Source: Verrucomicrobiota bacterium (lineage in GTDB: Bacteria > Verrucomicrobiota > Verrucomicrobiia > Limisphaerales > JAIPKD01). Taken from it: a DNA stretch of 60,019 nucleotides. This document shows positions 10,272-20,119 of this stretch, piece after piece; the first letter of the stretch is position 1, and the number at the start of each line of letters is the position of its first letter. Below the pieces are notes generated by a model. The model was not told the origin of the DNA and made no database searches. It saw only the letters and a program-made list of their open reading frames with translations. A program made the position numbers and the translations under genes. The stretch is taken from the NCBI GenBank assembly GCA_021733835.1, contig JAIPKD010000008.1, forward strand, positions 1-60,019, written 5' to 3'.

Positions 10272-12767
10272 ATGGCTGATTCCATGCCAACAGTAATCGT
10301 CGCATGCCAAAACGAAACACTGTTTGCCGATATCAAAAAACAACTGGCGACACTGGATGCAAGGATCGAACGTCCGGATGATATCTCACGCGACGGCATC
10401 CTTCGGATGCTCCATCAGACCGAATCGGATTCAATCATTTTGGCCGCATCCAACGGTGATCCACATATATTGGATACCCTCGCCTCCATCAAATCAACAA
10501 ACCAACTTCAAAACATCCCTGCTATAATCATAACGCCCGGCGCATCCGAAGAGGAGACGATACAGTATCTCAAATCCGGCGCATTCCACGTCCTTAAGAC
10601 CACAGAAGACCTGCCGACATTGCCCGTATCCGTCACCTCCGCTATAAGATACAAAGAAGACGTAGACGGCTTGATCATAAAGAACACTGAGCTTAACGAC
10701 AACAAGACCGCTGAGCTCAATTCCGCGCGCACCAAGGCGGAGTTCCTGGCCAACATGAGCCACGAAATCCGCACCCCCATGAACGCCGTCATCGCAATGA
10801 CGCATCTGCTGCTCCAGAACGACCTCACACCGGAACAACTGGAACAGGTTAAGACCATCAGCGAAAGCGGGGAAGACTTGCTCGAAATCATTAATAACAT
10901 CCTCGATTTCTCAAAAATCGAAGCCCAAAAAATAGACTTCGAGGAAAGAGAGTTCAATCTAAGTAAATGCATCGAAAACGCAATCGACACGGTAGCGCCT
11001 AAAGCCGTTAAAAACCAAATCGAATTGATCTCCATACTTAAGGACGCTAGGCCTGTTCCATATGTCGGGGATGAAATCCGTCTAAATCAGGTGCTTACAC
11101 GTCTGATAAAGAATTCCATACAACAGATGCATGCCGGCCGTATCATTGTCCGCGTTTCACTAGATGCCGCGCATACAAACAGCGACACACCACATACCAC
11201 CACGCCACCGGACACACATATATTAACCGCCTCCATAACCGACACAGGCCCGGGACTTACACAAGAGAAAATCAGCGCCATATTATCGGATATACCGCCC
11301 AGCTCCAGTACAACAGAAGACCTCCTATTTAGTCTATATCCGGTTATCGCCAGGAAACTCGTTGAACTCCTCGGTGGTCAATTCGACATCCAAAGCGAAC
11401 CCGGTCACGGCACAAGGTACTCATTCTCTATTCCCATAAAAACGGGCGACCCTAATTCAACAGAGTTAAAACAAGGAAAAGAAGCGCCCAAATTCAATTC
11501 ACACCGCTTTCTCCTCGTCGAAAACGACGATTTATACCTCGAATTCTATCATAACTTTGCCGAACAATACGGGATCAACCTCGAAACCACCGATTCAGTC
11601 GACGCACTACAAAATAAACTTAATGAGCCCTCGCTGTTCGCAGCGGTTATCCTCGATGTTTCGATTACGGATGATGTTAAATCACTCGCCGCCGCAATCA
11701 ACTCATCAAACCACTCAAACACACCATTCCTCCTTCTTCTCCCATCATACGACGAAGAGCACCCTATCGAAACAAACCTGATAAATACTTGCGTCATACC
11801 AAAACCTGTTCGTCATTCGAAATTGCTCGATATCATGGAACAAGCCGTTTCGGGTAAATTACTTCCGAAACAAACCCCAAAAAACGATCGAGAAAAACAC
11901 AAACTCGATCTCTCACTTTCATCCAGGTTCCCGCTGAAAATCCTCCTGGCGGATGATCATCCGGTCAATCAAAAGGTCGCCCAACAAGTCCTTAATCAAA
12001 TGGGTTACTCCTGCGATATCGCGGATAACGGCAGACTCGCATTGGAACTATGGCAAAAGAATGTCTACGATATTGTCTTCCTCGATGTGCAAATGCCCGA
12101 ACTTGACGGCTTCCAGGTGATCCAAAAAATACGGCGTATCGAACAAACCATGAAACCCAATACCGGCCGGCCGTCACACTCGATAGTAATCGCCATGACC
12201 GCCCACGCATCCAGGACCGACAAAAACCAGTGTCTAACCTCGGGCATGGATGATTATCTCGCCAAGCCGTTCAGACCGGAACAGATACAAGATATCTTAA
12301 TCAAGTGGAGCAAGGTAAAGTACGGCATCAACGAAACAACGGAAGCCCCCGAAGAACAGGCTTCACAAGCTCAACAACAAACCCATGAGCTACCAAAGCC
12401 CGGCCAAGGCCCTGTCGATTTCAACCGCATTCTTGATTTCGTATCCGATGATATCGAAGACCTGCAAGAATTGGCGAATCTCTTCATCTCACAAACGGAA
12501 CAACAATTACCCGACCTTAAAACCGCCATCAACTCAAACAACCAGGCAGAGGCCGTAAAACTCACCCACAAAATGGCGGGGGCAAGCTCCACCTGCGGCA
12601 TGACCGCGCTTGCCGGTATCTTCAATCTAATGGAAAATGAGGCGCGCAAGTCCGGCACTGAACACCTGCCGAACCTGCTCGAAGAGGCCATACAGGCTCT
12701 CGGCACCACACAAGCGGCCGTCAGCAACTTCATTTCGGAAAGAACCGGTGATAATCCCGGCTCTTGA
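10272..12767 (+). CDS. Hybrid histidine kinase with intact H-box but degenerate ATP lid
   Basis: 831 residues. It has the same domain order as the kinase at 3151: receiver-like N-terminus (1-125), HisKA, HATPase, a degenerate receiver (about 405-520), a canonical receiver (about 555-680; FLDVQMPELDG) and HPt (His766 in THKMAGASSTCG). The H-box is canonical (SHEIRTP, His164). The N-box Asn and G1 (DTGPGL) are present, but the F and G2 region, normally GGTGLGLAI, is replaced by an unrelated stretch around residues 341-360 (STTEDLLFSLYPVIARKL). ATP-lid function is thus doubtful. The defect is the mirror image of that in its paralogue at 3151, which has G2 but no His. Gap to the previous gene is 44 nt. 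Paralogy of the two proteins is evident from identical domain order and similar HPt motifs. Confidence 0.91.
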   Translation: MADSMPTVIVACQNETLFADIKKQLATLDARIERPDDISRDGILRMLHQTESDSIILAASNGDPHILDTLASIKSTNQLQNIPAIIITPGASEEETIQYLKSGAFHVLKTTEDLPTLPVSVTSAIRYKEDVDGLIIKNTELNDNKTAELNSARTKAEFLANMSHEIRTPMNAVIAMTHLLLQNDLTPEQLEQVKTISESGEDLLEIINNILDFSKIEAQKIDFEEREFNLSKCIENAIDTVAPKAVKNQIELISILKDARPVPYVGDEIRLNQVLTRLIKNSIQQMHAGRIIVRVSLDAAHTNSDTPHTTTPPDTHILTASITDTGPGLTQEKISAILSDIPPSSSTTEDLLFSLYPVIARKLVELLGGQFDIQSEPGHGTRYSFSIPIKTGDPNSTELKQGKEAPKFNSHRFLLVENDDLYLEFYHNFAEQYGINLETTDSVDALQNKLNEPSLFAAVILDVSITDDVKSLAAAINSSNHSNTPFLLLLPSYDEEHPIETNLINTCVIPKPVRHSKLLDIMEQAVSGKLLPKQTPKNDREKHKLDLSLSSRFPLKILLADDHPVNQKVAQQVLNQMGYSCDIADNGRLALELWQKNVYDIVFLDVQMPELDGFQVIQKIRRIEQTMKPNTGRPSHSIVIAMTAHASRTDKNQCLTSGMDDYLAKPFRPEQIQDILIKWSKVKYGINETTEAPEEQASQAQQQTHELPKPGQGPVDFNRILDFVSDDIEDLQELANLFISQTEQQLPDLKTAINSNNQAEAVKLTHKMAGASSTCGMTALAGIFNLMENEARKSGTEHLPNLLEEAIQALGTTQAAVSNFISERTGDNPGS

Positions 12768-12787
12768 TCGGCCTTACCGTCCCCGCA

Positions 12788-13591
12788 TTACGCCGGCGGA
12801 CCTCCCAACTGCCCGCCGGTGCCATCCTGCTTCTTGAAATAATGCGAGAATAAGTCTATCGGTAGCGGGAATACGGTGGTCGTGTTTTGTTCGCGCCCTA
12901 TCTCATTCAATGTCTGAAGGAACCTTAACTGCAACGCGATAGGCTGCTTCGAAATCATCGATGCGGCTTCAACAAGCTTCTCGGCCGCCTGAAATTCACC
13001 CTGCGCATTGATGATCTTCGACCGCCGCTCCCGCTCGGTCTCCGCCTGACGCGCCATTGCCCGCTTCATGCCTTCCGGCAAAACCACATCCTTCACCTCG
13101 ACTGCAACCACCTTGATCCCCCACGGGTCGGTCTGCCTGTCTATTATCTCCTGCAACGTCTGATTCAACTTTTCACGTTGCGAAAGTAATTCATCAAGAT
13201 CGGCCTGACCAAGCACACTCCTTAACGTCGTTTGCGCGTATAGCGATGTGGCACGAAGGTAATTCTCTACATTCACAACCGCCGCAACCGGATCGACCAC
13301 CCGGAAATACACCACCGCGTCCACCGACGCAGGCACATTATCCCGGGTCATTACCTCCTGTTTAGGGACATCCGTTGTGACAACACGCAAATCGATCTTT
13401 ACCATCTTATCGACTAAGGGTATTAGGATCACAAGCCCCGGCCCCTTCTGTCCGATAAGCTTACCCAACCGGAATATAACACCTCGCTCATACTCCCGTA
13501 ATATCCGGATAACGGACGGAAGTACGAATGCCAAAATCACCACTATCGGTATCAACCAGTTCAATAAACCTTGGATTAAATTACCGTTCAT
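12788..13591 (-). CDS. Slipin/stomatin-like SPFH membrane protein
   Basis: 267 residues. One N-terminal membrane segment (about 10-30) is followed by the SPFH core ([33 protein letters not shown]) and a coiled-coil region rich in Ala, Glu and Arg (about 180-225). This is typical of slipins, which form rings or microdomains in the inner membrane. The ATG directly follows the stop codon of the NfeD gene with no gap, so the two are co-transcribed and probably translationally coupled. In many bacteria NfeD-type proteases and slipins are encoded together, and the NfeD C-terminal domain is thought to contact the SPFH protein. The C-terminus ends in a Gly/Pro-rich tail. The family call is firm; the cellular client is unknown. 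Confidence 0.93.
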   Translation of the reverse strand: MNGNLIQGLLNWLIPIVVILAFVLPSVIRILREYERGVIFRLGKLIGQKGPGLVILIPLVDKMVKIDLRVVTTDVPKQEVMTRDNVPASVDAVVYFRVVDPVAAVVNVENYLRATSLYAQTTLRSVLGQADLDELLSQREKLNQTLQEIIDRQTDPWGIKVVAVEVKDVVLPEGMKRAMARQAETERERRSKIINAQGEFQAAEKLVEAASMISKQPIALQLRFLQTLNEIGREQNTTTVFPLPIDLFSHYFKKQDGTGGQLGGPPA

Positions 13592-14872
13592 TTAACTCTC
13601 CTTCTTTTTAGGTTTTACCGTAATTTCAAGACCATTAACATCGGCTATTTCCACCCATTCTCCCTCCTGAATCGGAATGTCGCTCCTTGCATTCCAGTAT
13701 TCCCCTTCGAACAATACCCTGCCGCCGCTCGAGTCTACCTTTCCAACCGTCTTCACCAATTTACCTTTCATCGATTCCTTGCCTGTCACCGATGGACGCA
13801 ACTGCGCTTTTAAGCCCGTACCGATCACAAGAATAAAAAACACGGCCGTTACAATAACTGCCGGAATAATATACGATAAAGATAAACTAAAAGACGGTAC
13901 CGAACTGTCAAATAACATCAATGAACCAAGGAAAAACGAGACGGCGCCCCCCACCGTCAGCACACCGAAACTCGGTGTGAATGCCTCCGAAATAAATAAT
14001 AATACGCCAAGAATTATCAAAGCTACTCCGGCTATATTTACCGATAAAACAGAGGCCATGTAAAGCGAAATTATCAACGCTATCACTCCGACGACACCGG
14101 GTATTATTGAGCCCGGATTACTTAATTCACCGATAATCCCATATATTGCAACCAGCATGAGTACATACATCACCTCCGGCCGCCATATAGTCTGAAAAAT
14201 CCTTTCGCCAATTGTCATTGGAATGTTGACCACCTCCGCGCCGGCTACCTCAAGCCGACCCTCCCCGACTTCAATTTCAGAAATGCGCTCAAGCAATTCC
14301 TCAATATCAGCGGCTACAATCTCAATGACACCCAATTCCATCGCCTTTTCCGCAGTTATCGACGCACTCTCCTTGACTGACGACTTGGCCCACTCCACAT
14401 TCCTGTTCCTCTTTTCGGCAATGGACTCGATAAAACTTATCGCATAATTCTCCACCTTCTCCTTCATCACATCGCCCATCTCTTGGCCGGTGCCCGCCAC
14501 CGGATGCGCGGCACCTATCGTTGTATTCGGCGCCATGGCCGCCACATCCGCGGCTAATGTGATGAAACAGCCCGCACTCCCCGCCGACGCACCGGAAGGC
14601 GCAACATATACCACCGTCGGTACCTCAGACTCAAAAAACGTCTTCACGATGTCCTTCGTCGAATCCAATAACCCACCCGGCGTGTCCAATTTGATAATAA
14701 GACACTCATACCCCTTCTCAGAAGAAACGTTCAAACTACGGGAAATATAATCGGACGTAGTCGGTCCGATCGCGCCTTCAATCTCTATAAACCCAACCGC
14801 CGCCTCACTCGCCATACTACGCATACACCAGACGCCTAAGAATAATATGAACGCAACCAGCTTGATTCTCAT
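13592..14872 (-). CDS. NfeD-family membrane serine protease (ClpP-like domain plus OB-fold)
   Basis: 426 residues, matching the long NfeD type. A signal peptide (about 1-22) precedes a ClpP/crotonase-like protease domain (about 25-215). It has LDTPGG, the Ser in PSGASAGSAG and a Lys near NVEWAKSSVKES that fit the Ser-Lys dyad known for this family. Several membrane helices (about 235-355) and a C-terminal OB-fold NfeD domain (about 370-424) follow. The protein likely cleaves membrane-associated substrates on the periplasmic side. It lies immediately upstream of, and abuts, the slipin gene, the classic NfeD-slipin arrangement. Nothing odd is seen in length or motifs. Confidence 0.93.
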   Translation of the reverse strand: MRIKLVAFILFLGVWCMRSMASEAAVGFIEIEGAIGPTTSDYISRSLNVSSEKGYECLIIKLDTPGGLLDSTKDIVKTFFESEVPTVVYVAPSGASAGSAGCFITLAADVAAMAPNTTIGAAHPVAGTGQEMGDVMKEKVENYAISFIESIAEKRNRNVEWAKSSVKESASITAEKAMELGVIEIVAADIEELLERISEIEVGEGRLEVAGAEVVNIPMTIGERIFQTIWRPEVMYVLMLVAIYGIIGELSNPGSIIPGVVGVIALIISLYMASVLSVNIAGVALIILGVLLFISEAFTPSFGVLTVGGAVSFFLGSLMLFDSSVPSFSLSLSYIIPAVIVTAVFFILVIGTGLKAQLRPSVTGKESMKGKLVKTVGKVDSSGGRVLFEGEYWNARSDIPIQEGEWVEIADVNGLEITVKPKKKES

Positions 14873-14941
14873 ACGACTAAGTTACCAGAATTCCATCCCC
14901 TGGCAATAACGCTCTCCCTCTTCTCATTAATTCTCACGGTA

Positions 14942-14964
14942 TGTTAGGGCCTGTCCCTGCATTT
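14942..14964 (+). repeat. REP-like repeat, copy 1 (palindromic core AGGGCCTGTCCCT)
   Basis: This 23-bp sequence is exactly repeated at 15087-15109 in the same orientation, 145 bp away. Its core AGGGCCTGTCCCT at 14946-14958 can form a 4-bp stem with a 5-nt loop. Short palindromes of this kind are typical of REP elements handled by IS200-like (RAYT) transposases; no such gene is in the window. Confidence 0.6.
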
Positions 14965-15086
14965 TCTCACACTTAGAAATCAGATGTCTGAACAATTCCT
15001 TTCCAACCTTGCTTATCACCGACACGCCTAAAGAACGGTCAAAAATGACGGATTACCGCCTGGTTTATTAGTCACTCGAAGGAGCT

Positions 15087-15109
15087 TGTTAGGGCCTGTC
15101 CCTGCATTT
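15087..15109 (+). repeat. REP-like repeat, copy 2
   Basis: Exact second copy of the 23-bp sequence at 14942-14964, including the AGGGCCTGTCCCT palindrome. The two copies flank 122 bp without a gene, upstream of the cupin gene. Confidence 0.6.
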
Positions 15110-15263
15110 CATCTAATTGCTAATATTAGCTATGATATGTGTCTCACCAAGAAACAATCCTTTGCAATCCGGCTGACGGGTCGTATTCTGGCGAATATAG
15201 GGGAAACGACACGGCTGACCGCAAGAAAAGCCGGCTTAGGCGATAAGATCATTATCAAGAATC

Positions 15264-15656
15264 ATGGAATTACATCAGCTGGAATTGGAGAAAATAAGTG
15301 CCTTTCGCGACGATCGCGGCTGGGTATTCGAACCTCTGTTTACGGAGGAATTTGCCGATCAGAAGAATGCGCACTTAGTGTGTACTCGACCGGGATACGT
15401 CCGTGGAAACCACTTTCACAAACACGGAACGGAGATCATGGCCATAGAAGGTCCGGCCATAGTAAGGACACGGGAAGGCGGGCAAATCCGAGAGGCCACG
15501 ATCCCGGACGGCGAATTCCGTCGGCTGATCGTTCCACCCGGCGTGACTCATGCCATGAAAAACAGCGGCGACCACCCAACGGTTGTTATAGCATTCAACT
15601 CCGAGGCCCATGACAAAACGAATCCGGATACATTCCGGGACGTGATTTTGGAATAG
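15264..15656 (+). CDS. Small cupin protein, WxcM/CapF C-terminal-like
   Basis: 130 residues, a single beta-barrel cupin. The metal-site motif appears as GNHFHKHGTEIMAIEG (residues about 48-63), with a second half GVTHAMKN (about 93-100). The overall pattern resembles the C-terminal cupin of capsular polysaccharide enzymes (CapF, WxcM) and other sugar-nucleotide-linked cupins, so a role in cell-surface sugar metabolism is possible but not shown. It stands alone, convergent with murA across a 143-bp gap. The ATG follows a long leader with possible RNA structure and no strong ribosome-binding site. The fold is firm; the substrate is not assignable. Confidence 0.8.
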   Translation: MELHQLELEKISAFRDDRGWVFEPLFTEEFADQKNAHLVCTRPGYVRGNHFHKHGTEIMAIEGPAIVRTREGGQIREATIPDGEFRRLIVPPGVTHAMKNSGDHPTVVIAFNSEAHDKTNPDTFRDVILE

Positions 15657-15799
15657 CGCGTACGCAGTATACGGCGCGCGAACGACGAGGAGGGACAGCG
15701 CCCCTTATAGGTCTGATCCGGTTCGAAAGGCGTGGGATCGGACGGACTCCATTCGAAACCAACGAGGACGGACCTCGGGATTAACACCGACACCACGGA

Positions 15800-17080
15800 T
15801 CAATCGGATCGGTTATTTTCCTGGACACGCTTGATCCTGGCGCCAATCTTCTGCAGTTTCTTGTCCAACCTTTCGTAACCGCGGTCAATATGATAAATCC
15901 TGTTCACCTTTGTGGAGCCTGAGGCCACCAGACCCGCTATCACCAATGCGGCGGAGGCCCGCAAATCGCTTGCCATCACCTCTGCGCCGCTGAGTGGGAG
16001 ACCGCCCTTGACGATTGCGCTGGGGCCTTCCTGGGAAATATCCGCGCCTAGCCGCGCCAACTCGTTTACATGCATGAACCTCGATTCGAAAATGCGTTCG
16101 GTAATAATACTTATTCCGGGTGCAAGCGTCATTAGAACCATCATCTGCGCCTGAACATCGGTTGGAAACCCGGCATACGGCAAAGTGGTCACGTCAACCG
16201 GCGACAATTCGCCTGTTCGCCGAATAGTCAAAGCTCCGTTGTTACGCTCCATGCTCACGCCCGCTTCACGCATTTTATCAATCACAGCGGTGATGTGTTC
16301 GGGACGCAAATTCTTCAAAGTAACCTCCCCGCCGGTTCCCGCGGCGGCGATTGCGTATGTTATCGCCTCGATTCGATCGGGGATGACCGAATACTCGGCG
16401 CCATGGAGCGATTCCACACCTTTGATTCTTATTGTGGGACTTCCGGCGCCTTCGATCCGCGCACCCATTTTATTGAGGAAATTGGCCAGATCGATAATCT
16501 CCGGCTCGCATGCGGCGCTATCGATAACCGTCTCACCCTCTGCCAGCGTAGCGGCCATCATTACATTCGCCGTTCCGAGCACCGTCGGCCCGGAGCGTCC
16601 ACCCAGAAACAATTCCGTACCTCGCAGACGTCTGGTTGACGCGCAAATATACCCGCCCTCGATTGATACATCGGCGCCGAGCGCCTTCATTCCTTTCAAG
16701 TGCAGGTTAATCGGCCGAGTTCCAATAACGCAGCCACCGGGCATTGAGACGCGGGCGCTCTTCAACCGCGCCAAGAGCGGCCCGAGGATACACACCGATC
16801 CACGCATCTTCCTAACGAGATTGTAATCCCCTATACCACGTGGATTCCTTGCATGAATCCTGATCATGTCGCCTTCTCTTTCAACATGCGCTCCGAGCGT
16901 GGTCAGTATACGCCCCATGAAATTGACGTCGCTTAAATCGGGGACGTTGCTGATCACACATGGTTCATCGGTCAATAATGCGGCCGCCATAATAGGCAGG
17001 GTCGCGTTCTTGGAACCGCTTACCTCGACTTCACCAAAGAGTGGTATTCCACCGTTTATAACTAGACTTTCCATTTTCAA
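15800..17080 (-). CDS. murA: UDP-N-acetylglucosamine 1-carboxyvinyltransferase (MurA)
   Basis: 426 residues, the standard length. It transfers enolpyruvate from PEP to UDP-GlcNAc, the first committed step of peptidoglycan synthesis, in the cytoplasm. The N-terminus has the expected GSKNATLPI motif (residues 22-30). The catalytic Cys is Cys117 in MPGGCVIGTRP, so the enzyme is of the fosfomycin-sensitive Cys type. Later motifs such as AGFPTDVQAQMM and a C-terminal RGYERLDKKL fit the family. It is divergent from tgt across 162 bp and not in an obvious cell-wall cluster. Confidence 0.97.
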   Translation of the reverse strand: MKMESLVINGGIPLFGEVEVSGSKNATLPIMAAALLTDEPCVISNVPDLSDVNFMGRILTTLGAHVEREGDMIRIHARNPRGIGDYNLVRKMRGSVCILGPLLARLKSARVSMPGGCVIGTRPINLHLKGMKALGADVSIEGGYICASTRRLRGTELFLGGRSGPTVLGTANVMMAATLAEGETVIDSAACEPEIIDLANFLNKMGARIEGAGSPTIRIKGVESLHGAEYSVIPDRIEAITYAIAAAGTGGEVTLKNLRPEHITAVIDKMREAGVSMERNNGALTIRRTGELSPVDVTTLPYAGFPTDVQAQMMVLMTLAPGISIITERIFESRFMHVNELARLGADISQEGPSAIVKGGLPLSGAEVMASDLRASAALVIAGLVASGSTKVNRIYHIDRGYERLDKKLQKIGARIKRVQENNRSD

Positions 17081-17242
17081 GAATCCGATCTAAATTCAGG
17101 TCCATTTCCGAACATACTATTTAATTCAACACAACCCGTGAAGAAAAGAAACCTTGTACTAACGCGTCTATCGGTAAAAATCATCCTTCCATGACGGGAG
17201 ACACGTCTCTCTCCCTTGAATAACCGATAATCCGAAAACAAG

Positions 17243-18376
17243 ATGTTCGAATTACTGACAACCGACCGCGCGACGGCGGCGCGAACAGGCAGACTCACCA
17301 CCGCCAGGGGTGTCATCAATACACCCGTTTTCATGCCGGTCGGTACTCAAGGCTCCGTCAAGGCGCTCGATCCGCGTGAGCTCGTCGAAGCCGGATCACA
17401 AATCATACTCGGCAACACGTACCATCTTAATATCCGGCCGGGAATCGAAATCATCCAACAATTCGGCGGCCTTCACGAGTTCATCAACTGGCATCGACCG
17501 ATCCTAACCGACAGCGGCGGCTACCAAGTCTTCAGCTTGGCGCAGATCAGGAAAATCCGGCCGGACGGCATCGCATTTAAGTCACACCTCGACGGCTCGC
17601 CTATTTTTCTCGGGCCGGTCGAGGTTATGGGTATCCAGCGCACACTGGGTTCCGATATAGCAATGGTACTGGACGAGTGCCCGCCACACGACGGGCCGAT
17701 TAAAACCATCCGCAAAGCCGTCGAACGCACGCTTTTATGGGCGGATAAATGCCGCGTAGAACCGAGGGCCGAAGGCCAACAGGTATTCGGCATCGTTCAG
17801 GGCGCCGGACACCCGGAATTACGCGAGCATTGCGCCAAAGAGTTGGTACAAATGGACTTCGACGGATACGCCATCGGCGGCGTCAGCGTGGGCGAACCCG
17901 AGGCCGAAATGATGAAGGCGGTCGAATTCTCCGTTCCGTTCCTCCCCACTGACAAACCACGATACGCCATGGGCCTCGGCACGCCGGCGCAGATAGTCGA
18001 GCTTGTAGCACGTGGCGTGGACATGTTCGATTGCGTCTTGCCTACACGCATAGCAAGGAACGGCACCGCCTTTACCAAGAAAGGCACGATCAACATTAAA
18101 GCCGGACTTTACAAATCCGATCCGCGGCCGATCGAGGAAGGATGCAACTGCTTTGCGTGCGCGAATTTTTCGCGCGCATACCTGAGACATCTCATTAATG
18201 TAAAGGAAATTCTAGGCCTTCGAATGTTGAGCGTTCACAATACACACTGTTACCTCGATCTGATGAGTACAATACGGCGTCAAATCGAGCAGGGCACTTT
18301 CGACTCGTTCAGGAGACAATTCATCGCCGAATACGTGCCATCGAAGAACATCAAGCGTCTAAAAACCAGCGAGTGA
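17243..18376 (+). CDS. tgt: tRNA-guanine transglycosylase (Tgt)
   Basis: 377 residues. It exchanges guanine-34 for preQ1 in GUN-anticodon tRNAs, the base-insertion step of queuosine synthesis. Visible are the N-terminal TPVFMPVGTQG, GNTYHLNIRPG, the catalytic Asp in LTDSGGYQVFSL, the second active-site Asp in MFDCVLPTRIARNG, and the zinc site CNCFAC with a downstream His (SVHN). The start follows a 162-bp divergent region shared with murA. It converges with nadB; a GC-rich hairpin lies between them. Confidence 0.97.
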   Translation: MFELLTTDRATAARTGRLTTARGVINTPVFMPVGTQGSVKALDPRELVEAGSQIILGNTYHLNIRPGIEIIQQFGGLHEFINWHRPILTDSGGYQVFSLAQIRKIRPDGIAFKSHLDGSPIFLGPVEVMGIQRTLGSDIAMVLDECPPHDGPIKTIRKAVERTLLWADKCRVEPRAEGQQVFGIVQGAGHPELREHCAKELVQMDFDGYAIGGVSVGEPEAEMMKAVEFSVPFLPTDKPRYAMGLGTPAQIVELVARGVDMFDCVLPTRIARNGTAFTKKGTINIKAGLYKSDPRPIEEGCNCFACANFSRAYLRHLINVKEILGLRMLSVHNTHCYLDLMSTIRRQIEQGTFDSFRRQFIAEYVPSKNIKRLKTSE

Positions 18377-18401
18377 CAATGTCATCATTGCAACTGAATC
18401 G

Positions 18402-18417
18402 GCGGCGGCAAACCGCC
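18402..18417. terminator. Hairpin between convergent tgt and nadB
   Basis: CGGCGG pairs with CCGCCG across a CAAA loop, a 6-bp all-GC stem in the 64-bp gap between two convergent genes. The following tract is only partly T-rich (TTCCTCTGT), so it is a weak intrinsic terminator candidate for either strand. Confidence 0.4.
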
Positions 18418-18440
18418 GTTCCTCTGTCCCTTTAAAGGAA

Positions 18441-20066
18441 TTAACGCGCCGTCAATTCGCCCCTGCGGATGACGGTAGGCTGCTTCGATAATTCGGGCAT
18501 CGCCTCGGGATAATCCAGGTTGTAGTTCAGTCCGCGACTCTCCTTACGCGATGACGCACATTTGATAATCAAGTCGGCGACGGTGGCGATATTACGCAGC
18601 TCGAGCAAGTCGCTGGTTATCTTGAAGTCCCAGTAATACTCGTGAATCTCCTCCAACAGATTCTCGATTCGCTTTTGTGCGCGTCTCAACCGCTTGTTTG
18701 TACGGACTATGCCGACGTAGTCCCACATCGTCCGGCGTATCTCGTCCCAGTTATGCGAGACCACCACCATTTCATCCGGATTAGTTGCATTGCCTGATTG
18801 CCAAGCGGGCAACGGCTTTTCCACCGGCTCCAACTGATTGGAAGCCACATCTGCGGCGGCGCGCTTGGAGCATACAAGCGCTTCCAACAATGAATTACTG
18901 GCCAGTCGATTTGCGCCGTGTAAACCGGTGTACGCGACCTCGCCGATGGCATAAAGTCCGTCCAAGTCGGTCCTGCCGTTCATGTCTATAACAACGCCGC
19001 CGCACTGGTAATGCGCGGCGGGGACGACTGGGATAGGTTCCTTCGTCATATCGATCCCGTAGAAAAGGCAGGTCTTGTAAATATTCGGAAATCTCTCGAT
19101 AAGAAACGGCGCCGGTCTATGTGTAATATCCAGCAACACATGCTCCGCACCACTGCGTTTCATTTCATTATCAATCGCCCTTGCCGCAATATCCCGTGGC
19201 GCGAGTGATTTCATCGGATGATACGCGTCCATGAATTCCCTCCCGTCAATGCTCTTAAGCACACCGCCTTCACCACGGACGGCTTCACTGATGAGAAAAG
19301 ACTTGGCCTTAGGGTGGTATAGGCAGGTCGGATGGAATTGGATAAACTCCATGTTCGCCACCCTGGCGCCGGCGCGATAAGCCATTGCAATTCCGTCACC
19401 GGTCGCAATGTCGGGATTCGTCGTATAAAGATAAACCTTACCGCAGCCGCCCGTCGCCAACACAACAATTCGCGCAGAAAATGTATGGACTTCTCCGCTG
19501 ACCCTGTTGAACACATGCGCGCCGAGACATCGGTTCGGGCCGTCCATGCCGAGTCGCCCGCTCATGATCAGGTTAACGGCGATATGGTTTTCGAAGATAT
19601 GAATATTCGAATCCCTCTCAACCGCCTTCAACAACGACTGCTCGACCTCCCGGCCGGTGATGTCCTTGGCATGGAGGACACGCCGCTTCGAATGTCCGCC
19701 TTCCCTGCCCAGGTCAAGCTCCCTGACCCCATTCGAATTCGGTACCTCGCGCTCGGTAAATTTCATCCCAAGTTCCTTTAACTCGGCGATGCGTTCAGGG
19801 CCTTCCCTGATAATTGTTCGCACCGCTTCTTCCGAACAAAGCCCCGCCCCGGCCTCGAGCGTATCCTTTACGTGCATCTCAAAAGAATCTTCCTTTGACG
19901 TCACCGCCGCAATACCGCCTTGGGCATAATTCGTATTCGACTCATAACGCTCCTTCTTCGTCACCACAGCCACGCGCCCGTGCGATGCCATGTTCAAGGC
20001 GAAAAACAATCCCGCCACACCACTGCCTATTACGAGGTAATCGTATCTGAATTCGCTTTCCTTCAT
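18441..20066 (-). CDS. nadB: L-aspartate oxidase (NadB)
   Basis: 541 residues from the ATG at 20066; a TTG 21 nt upstream is possible but adds nothing conserved. This FAD enzyme oxidises aspartate to iminoaspartate for NAD synthesis. The FAD-binding GxGxAG motif is [11 protein letters not shown] near the start, followed by [23 protein letters not shown], and the substrate-loop signature ([23 protein letters not shown]). The C-terminal helical domain carries [11 protein letters not shown], typical of NadB rather than succinate dehydrogenase. No nadA or nadC is nearby. The panC gene is upstream on the same strand. Confidence 0.95.
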   Translation of the reverse strand: MKESEFRYDYLVIGSGVAGLFFALNMASHGRVAVVTKKERYESNTNYAQGGIAAVTSKEDSFEMHVKDTLEAGAGLCSEEAVRTIIREGPERIAELKELGMKFTEREVPNSNGVRELDLGREGGHSKRRVLHAKDITGREVEQSLLKAVERDSNIHIFENHIAVNLIMSGRLGMDGPNRCLGAHVFNRVSGEVHTFSARIVVLATGGCGKVYLYTTNPDIATGDGIAMAYRAGARVANMEFIQFHPTCLYHPKAKSFLISEAVRGEGGVLKSIDGREFMDAYHPMKSLAPRDIAARAIDNEMKRSGAEHVLLDITHRPAPFLIERFPNIYKTCLFYGIDMTKEPIPVVPAAHYQCGGVVIDMNGRTDLDGLYAIGEVAYTGLHGANRLASNSLLEALVCSKRAAADVASNQLEPVEKPLPAWQSGNATNPDEMVVVSHNWDEIRRTMWDYVGIVRTNKRLRRAQKRIENLLEEIHEYYWDFKITSDLLELRNIATVADLIIKCASSRKESRGLNYNLDYPEAMPELSKQPTVIRRGELTAR

Positions 20067-20119
20067 GTCATCAATATAGACTTCCAAACGAAAACCGGGA
20101 AGAATAAGTTAAGAGCCGG

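Larger units (their letters stand above)
14873..15263. other. 391-bp intergenic region between NfeD and cupin genes
   Basis: It holds the promoter side of the NfeD-slipin operon (minus strand), two direct copies of a 23-bp sequence (annotated separately) and a leader before the cupin gene. Between about 15165 and 15250 the plus strand could fold: GTCGT near 15180 pairs with ACGAC near 15207, and CGGCT near 15213 pairs with AGCCG near 15230. No known riboswitch core was recognised. No convincing gene is present. Confidence 0.5.

Noticed and set aside
15165-15263. Cobalamin or ZTP riboswitch
   Set aside because: Fragments such as GGGGAA and GGCTGACCGCA recall these classes, but required blocks (GCCACTG, or CCGCCTGGGC for ZTP) are missing and the gene is not a typical target.
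15086-15613. 175-codon ORF overlapping the cupin gene
   Set aside because: It is an out-of-frame shadow of the cupin gene and begins in the REP-like repeat.
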